Below the pieces are notes generated by a model. The model ran no database searches and was not told where the DNA came from. It saw only the letters and a list, made by a program, of their open reading frames with translations. From positions 1-13,922 of the forward strand of contig NAOQ01000650.1 in the NCBI GenBank assembly GCA_002751075.1: 13,922 bases of DNA, read 5' to 3'. How positions within the stretch are numbered: position 1 is the first letter of the stretch; every line of letters starts with the position of its first letter. Position numbers and translations under genes: made by a program. The DNA is from Ichthyophonus hoferi. Lineage: Eukaryota; Opisthokonta; Ichthyosporea; Ichthyophonida; Ichthyophonidae. Positions 9,834-13,922 of this stretch are shown here, piece after piece.

Positions 9834-11689
9834 ATATATATTTCCAATTATGTCACTAATATTTTTATTTCTACTAACGTGTTTATTCCTATTGGCAAGT
9901 TTATTTATTTTTTTCTTGGTTACAATCATCAAAACAAATAACCTAATCTGGAGAGCAATTACATGATTTGAATGCAATCTAAGTAATGCCCAGTTATTTT
10001 GAACCAAATATAGGTAAATAAATTTGCATGTTACATAAACAATGAACTACAGTTAGGCAGCAATCATATACTACATATCTGAGCCGCATCAAATTCGGGC
10101 CCACACATATTGATATTATTGGCTATCTATATATAAATATTCATTGTACCACGGTTTAGTCCGTCTACTAGAACAGGAGTTACCTTAAATTACACCGGAA
10201 ACATATCCATTTTCTTTGAAAATATTACCCAAGCAACATTTACGACAAAAATATTTAATGTTATATTGGATCAATGAAAATGTAAACTATTGGGTACAAC
10301 TTTTTTATGGACAATATTCTATATTATGCTACATACGTAGAATGATAATATGCTATTTTACCGATTCAAGGTAGGATTATTTCCACGTGCTCCAAAAATG
10401 CCAATCTAATTGAACTGATGTAAACATTAGAAGCTGACTCATTGATTGTCTTTAAACTTATTGTACTGAATTTTTAGACACGGACTGCGCCTCGTCTTTC
10501 CCAATTGTCCTTACTATATATATCTATATTTCAGGGTAACTCTATATGGCATTTATACTCGTTAACTGCTTATTTATTACGGTGTATTTTTTGCTGCTAA
10601 ATTCAACTGACTATTTTCCAGCGGGTTGTCCTTATATATATGATATGAAACCATCTTTCTCATTGTATAGAAAACTATGCGTTCACAAATCACTATTTCT
10701 GTAGTTGCAGAAGCTGTCCAGTGGACCTGTTTGTCTGTTTGTCAATCGTTATGATGGTTCAACTCGTGACATCTAAATTATACCAGTGAAGGCTATTGAT
10801 TGGCTTTACATCTTTCTATGAGGACCTATAAATTAAATCGCATTCCAAAGAAAGCAACAAGCCAATGCCTTGAGGAAAAAAAATTCGTCTCTTATTTACT
10901 CTTATTGTGACCAAGAGAAATGCTCAGAGGGAAAGTTTTTATGTAAGAATATAAGTAAATCAACAAATAAAACATAAATATTATATTTAATTTTAAGCGC
11001 TAGGACGATAATAGTTACAAAAATCTTGAACATATAGGGCTGGTGGCGTCTTCTAATGCTAATCCACCAATGGTTTTAGACCGTGAATAGCACAAGAATG
11101 AGTATCGGTATACACATGACTATGCATAGGTACAAAGAGGTGTATACGTCCAAATAGGTGCGAACAATACAAACACATTCTGATTAAAAATGATGATTCC
11201 ACATGCTTCAAGTTAAACAGGACCTCAATAGCGACTGCAGGTCTTATCCTAACTTGTTTTATACCATTACATAATACAATAGCTGACATTATAGTGGTAA
11301 AACTGGTGAAATAACAAGAATAAAGTCATACCTTTATTGAAAGACACAAAACATAAAAAATATCATAAAACTGAAAATTGCAATTCTAAGAAAAAGACAA
11401 AGTATATAAAACCCCCTCTAATGATGACACGTCTATAGAGATGGTGGTTTCATAAGTGGTAAAGACTAGAAATGGCACGATATATTTATATTTCTTTTTT
11501 TGGCAGTACTGCAGAATATTTTTCTGGTTTTTATTATAATTTATTATTATATGTTTGTAAAATATACTGTAGGTTATGTTTTTATATACGTACGGCTTTA
11601 TATTGAGGTGTCTTTTATGATATGACATAAACAGATATTACCATCTGGTCCAGGGACCTAAGTTCAAGAAAAATAAACAGGAAAATAAG
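9834..11689. other. Intergenic AT-rich DNA, nothing assigned
   Basis: The minus-strand frames at 11059-11289 and 11386-11628 have no recognisable domain; the second is Lys/Tyr/Ile-rich noise. I see no tRNA-like, repeat or regulatory structure that stands out. Confidence 0.65.
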
Positions 11690-11995
11690 AAATACAGGAT
11701 TTCCAAAGGTCTGTTTGTTTACTACTTGTATTATTATATATAAATTTTTAAAATGTTATATGTAATATAAACAATTGCAGTCAGCGGATCTCAAGCAAGG
11801 GTTTCCAGCCTGATTGGATTATGGTTAACTGGCAATTATGCAAAATACAGGATTTCCAAAGGTCTGTTTGTTTACTACTTGTATTATCATATATAATTTT
11901 TACAATGTTATATTTAATATAAACAATTGCAGTCAGCGGATCTCAAGCAAGGGTTTCCAGCCCGATTGGATTATGGTTAACGGGCAATTATGCAA
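11690..11995 (+). repeat. Tandem duplication, two units of about 152-153 bp
   Basis: Unit 1 is 11690-11842 and unit 2 is 11843-11995. Both begin aaatacaggatttccaaagg and end ggcaattatgcaa. They differ at only a handful of positions, including one single-base length change, so the duplication is recent compared with the interspersed repeats in the window. Each unit carries a forkhead-like TGTTTGTTTAC and a GC-richer block (cagtcagcggatctcaagc). A 66-codon open frame across the junction (11838-12038) looks accidental. Confidence 0.95.
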
Positions 11996-12177
11996 CTTTT
12001 GTGTTAGCACTTTGATAAGAATTGGGTATAAACGATGATGGTAATACCTACCAATATTTCATTGATTATCCTTTGATATAGAAGGGATAAAGTTAAAAGA
12101 TAACCATGAAATGACTCAGCGCCATGCCAATTGTTTTAAAAATGTGTAAGCATTAGCTTCTCTTTCCAGTTATGTGG
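11996..12177. other. Spacer between the tandem duplication and the RAD51 upstream region
   Basis: It holds TGACTCAGC (12112-12120), which fits both an AP-1 core and the antioxidant-response pattern TGACnnnGC, about 730 bp before the RAD51 ATG. Nothing else is visible. Confidence 0.4.
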
Positions 12178-12849
12178 GGGTATAAGATTATTTATTTCAA
12201 CTACAGTAGCCGCTTAACTCCTTCCGTTAGGATTAGTTTATTTTTAAATTTTGGCGCGTTCCATCCATGTTTTGTATTGGATAAGGATGACGCCTCAATA
12301 TTATATTGCGATATTATTGGAGAACAGCAGGTCAGGACGGGATCAGGATAAACGGGATTAATAGCTATCGGCCAAACTAGTAAATGATTTCCTTTGTGAT
12401 TATACTTTTTAAAAGCAGCATCACCAATACTTGAAAGTAATTTAAAAATATACTTCGATTAGGTATTTGCCATTAAAAAGTGGAAAACTCCAAACATCAA
12501 ATTAGTCTGTACTAACATAACATCAAGGGAACAGATAGTGCAACAAGTATCTAAACACAATATCGTACATAGTAAGTGACCTATATAATCATATTTTCGA
12601 TTATTACCAGCTTAAATTGCATTTCCGATTTTCTTTTTTTAGTTTGATGAAGTTTTGAATTCTCTAATAATAGAAAACATAGGTATCTGTATACGTATAT
12701 ATATATGAACATAAACGACTTGTTTATTTTAAGCTACCTGTTGTATTTTATAGCTCCTTCCAAAAGTGAAACTATTTATTGGTTATCTTTATTCAGCGAG
12801 AAGGCATAAACCCCCACCTTAACAACATAACCTATAATAAAGAATAAAC
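12178..12849 (+). promoter_or_regulatory. RAD51 upstream/promoter and 5'UTR region (boundaries inferred)
   Basis: The 670 bp before the RAD51 ATG hold a canonical E2F-type site (TTTGGCGC, 12250-12257), an inverted CCAAT box (ATTGG, 12778-12782, 68 bp before the ATG) and a strong splice-acceptor-like tract ending at 12642. No TATA box at a convincing distance from a mapped start can be chosen. The transcription start is unknown. E2F control of RAD51 is known in mammals; its use here is inference. Confidence 0.4.
12250..12257 (+). promoter_or_regulatory. E2F-type site
   Basis: TTTGGCGC matches the E2F consensus TTTSSCGC exactly, inside a GC-containing patch (ttttggcgcg) of otherwise AT-rich DNA. 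It lies about 600 bp before the RAD51 start codon. That is close for a promoter only if a 5'UTR intron lies between. Confidence 0.4.
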
Positions 12850-13735
12850 ATGTCTGCTTATGCTGAACAACCACAAAATATCACCGAGGAGGAGGAGGAG
12901 GAGGCGTCCGGACCTCTCCCCATTGCCAAGCTAGAGGTAAGACATGTTTCTATTTCATTTTATTATCTATTTACAAGTCGCTCTATTTACTTTTAATCAA
13001 TCAATGCTATTACTACTAAAGTTACTGCCCATTTATACGCTATTGTATTTCCTTCCTATGACCACATCTATATTTTTACCTTAGTATAATACTATAGGTG
13101 ATCTTGTAGTCCATGGTTCAGTACAGTATCTTAGCCTAAGTCTACCAGTATTCTATCATTCTGAACTATTTCGCTGTAGTAGAGAGGTCTCGGGCTACTA
13201 TTTACCTTGTGTTTACTCTTTCTTTGCACACAGGCTAATGGCATCATGGCAGTTGATATTAAGAAATTACAGGAGGCTGGATTCTATACAGTAGAGTCTG
13301 TTGCTTATGCTGCGAAGAAACAACTCCTTGGAATAAAGGGTATTTCCCTCTCTCAGAACATTAGCCTGTTACATTTCTTGTGAAATATCTTTATTATTTC
13401 TATGTCAATATATATATATGTGTATATATATTGTAAGATTGTAGCACTCACGTATCCATCTATCCATCCATCCATCCATACATACATACATATACATGTA
13501 CATTACAAAAATACATACACATACGTACACATTCACACACTCATATCTATACAACTTTATATACATTATATACATTTCCCCACAGGTATCAGTGAAAACA
13601 AGTGTGATAAAATCATGCTAGAAGCCCAGAAGCACGTGCAGCTAGGGTTTACTACTGCCAGTGAATTCTATGAGAGAAGGAAGGAAATCGTCACTATCAC
13701 CACTGGGGCAAAGGAGTTAGATAGCTTGTTGGGAG
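12850..13735 (+). CDS. RAD51: RAD51 recombinase, 5' part (coding exons 1-3, continues past the window)
   Basis: RAD51 forms the nuclear ATP-dependent filament that pairs and exchanges strands in homologous recombination. Coding exons are 12850-12936, 13234-13339 and 13586-13735, with introns of 297 and 246 bp (GT...AG; phases 0 and 1) and a third donor at 13736 (gtatgt, phase 1). They encode 114 residues plus the first base of the next codon. Residues 1-29 are a variable tail with six Glu at 13-18. Residues about 30-85 form the helix-hairpin-helix N-terminal domain ([10 protein letters not shown], then [10 protein letters not shown] at 65-74). FTTA at 86-89 is the known self-polymerisation motif, and Tyr54 matches the human c-Abl site. 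[13 protein letters not shown] opens the ATPase core; the Walker motifs lie off the window. The start is the first ATG, with A at -3, and gives the same N-terminal length (29 residues) as human RAD51. FTTA and VAYA argue against DMC1. Nothing is broken in the visible part. Confidence 0.96.
12886..12903 (+). repeat. (GAG)6 coding microsatellite
   Basis: Six perfect GAG codons give Glu13-18 of RAD51. Human RAD51 also has a short acidic run here, but not a pure Glu tract. The perfect repeat suggests slippage-prone length variation. Confidence 0.9.
12937..13233 (+). other. RAD51 intron 1
   Basis: Donor gtaaga follows codon 29 (phase 0), and a pyrimidine-rich acceptor ending ttgcacacag precedes exon 2. 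The reading frame is kept across the junction and the joined protein matches animal RAD51. I see no repeat or gene inside. Confidence 0.93.
13340..13585 (+). other. RAD51 intron 2
   Basis: The donor splits the Gly65 codon (G|GT, phase 1) and begins gtatttccct; the acceptor is catttccccacag. The interior is AT-rich and holds a short TA run near 13408-13430 and a CCAT/CATA tetranucleotide repeat. An open frame from 13402 into exon 3 is only intron read-through. Confidence 0.93.
13454..13490 (+). repeat. CCAT/CATA tetranucleotide microsatellite in RAD51 intron 2
   Basis: A run of atcc units passes into a run of atac units, about nine tetranucleotides in total. It lies wholly inside the intron and spares both splice sites. 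Confidence 0.85.
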
Positions 13736-13861
13736 GTATGTAGGATTGTATTGTCCTACCTATATATATGTATATACCATATACTATATACTATATGGGT
13801 ATAGGGTGCATATACCTATTGACATGCCTGTAAACAGATACCCATCTGCAATAAGATAATT

Positions 13862-13922
13862 ATTTACCTATTTACCTACCTATCTACCTATCTACCTACC
13901 TACCTACCTATCTATCTATCTA
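13862..13922 (+). repeat. CTAC/CTAT tetranucleotide microsatellite in RAD51 intron 3
   Basis: Alternating cctac and ctat units run continuously from about 13862 to the window edge, so the array is truncated by the window. It lies about 125 bp beyond the exon 3 donor. Confidence 0.88.

Noticed and set aside
11059-11289. 76-codon minus-strand open frame
   Set aside because: No recognisable family, no splice signals, and Cys/His/Ser-rich composition typical of chance frames.
11838-12038. 66-codon + strand open frame
   Set aside because: It spans the tandem duplication, and its counterpart in the first unit is not open in the same way; it looks accidental.
13402-13585. Open frame running into RAD51 exon 3 from upstream
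   Set aside because: It is intron 2 sequence with TA and CATA repeats; a clear cccacag acceptor at 13585 defines the exon.
1-13922. tRNA, rRNA, CRISPR array or multi-gene defence/biosynthetic system
   Set aside because: No T-loop-like tRNA core, no rRNA stretch, no regularly spaced direct repeats with unique spacers, and no gene cluster were found on either strand.

Overview
The window is AT-rich, intron-bearing eukaryotic DNA, mostly intergenic. The only securely identified gene is the 5' part of RAD51 at the right edge (+ strand; three coding exons between 12850 and 13735, running off the window). Its protein matches animal RAD51 residue for residue in numbering (Tyr54, FTTA at 86-89), and its introns are 246-297 bp with ordinary GT/AG borders. 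I infer an invertebrate animal. An early-branching marine lineage such as a sponge is possible but not proven, since one conserved gene cannot settle it.

Layout. 1-1880: AT-rich, no supportable gene. 1881-3300: two diverged copies, in opposite orientation, of an unnamed interspersed repeat. 3301-4850: no clear gene; one weak coding-like segment on the minus strand. 4851-6056: a decayed or unevenly sequenced gene (+) with two Ran-binding-domain (RanBD)-like segments on either side of a Glu/Lys-rich linker. At least one intron remains recognisable; two stops and one frame change interrupt it. 6130-6665: a degenerate TATGN-type pentanucleotide satellite. 6668-7843: a third and longest copy of the interspersed repeat, carrying about 470 bp that the second copy lacks. 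7844-11689: AT-rich, with small hairpins and two weak coding-like fragments. 11690-11995: a recent tandem duplication of a unit of about 152 bp. 11996-12849: upstream region of RAD51, with a canonical E2F-type site, an inverted CCAAT box and a possible 5'UTR splice acceptor. 12850-13922: RAD51 exons 1-3 with microsatellite-bearing introns.

Functionally, RAD51 is the homologous-recombination strand-exchange ATPase. Only its N-terminal DNA-binding domain, the polymerisation linker and the edge of the ATPase core are present; the Walker motifs lie beyond the window. The RanBD locus belongs to the Ran-dependent nuclear transport families (NUP50/RanBP2/RanBP3-like) and shows no functional link to RAD51. 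I found no tRNA, rRNA, CRISPR array, operon or autonomous transposase, and nothing that looks like a new multi-gene system. The most interesting unexplained structures are the three-copy interspersed repeat family and the broken RanBD gene.
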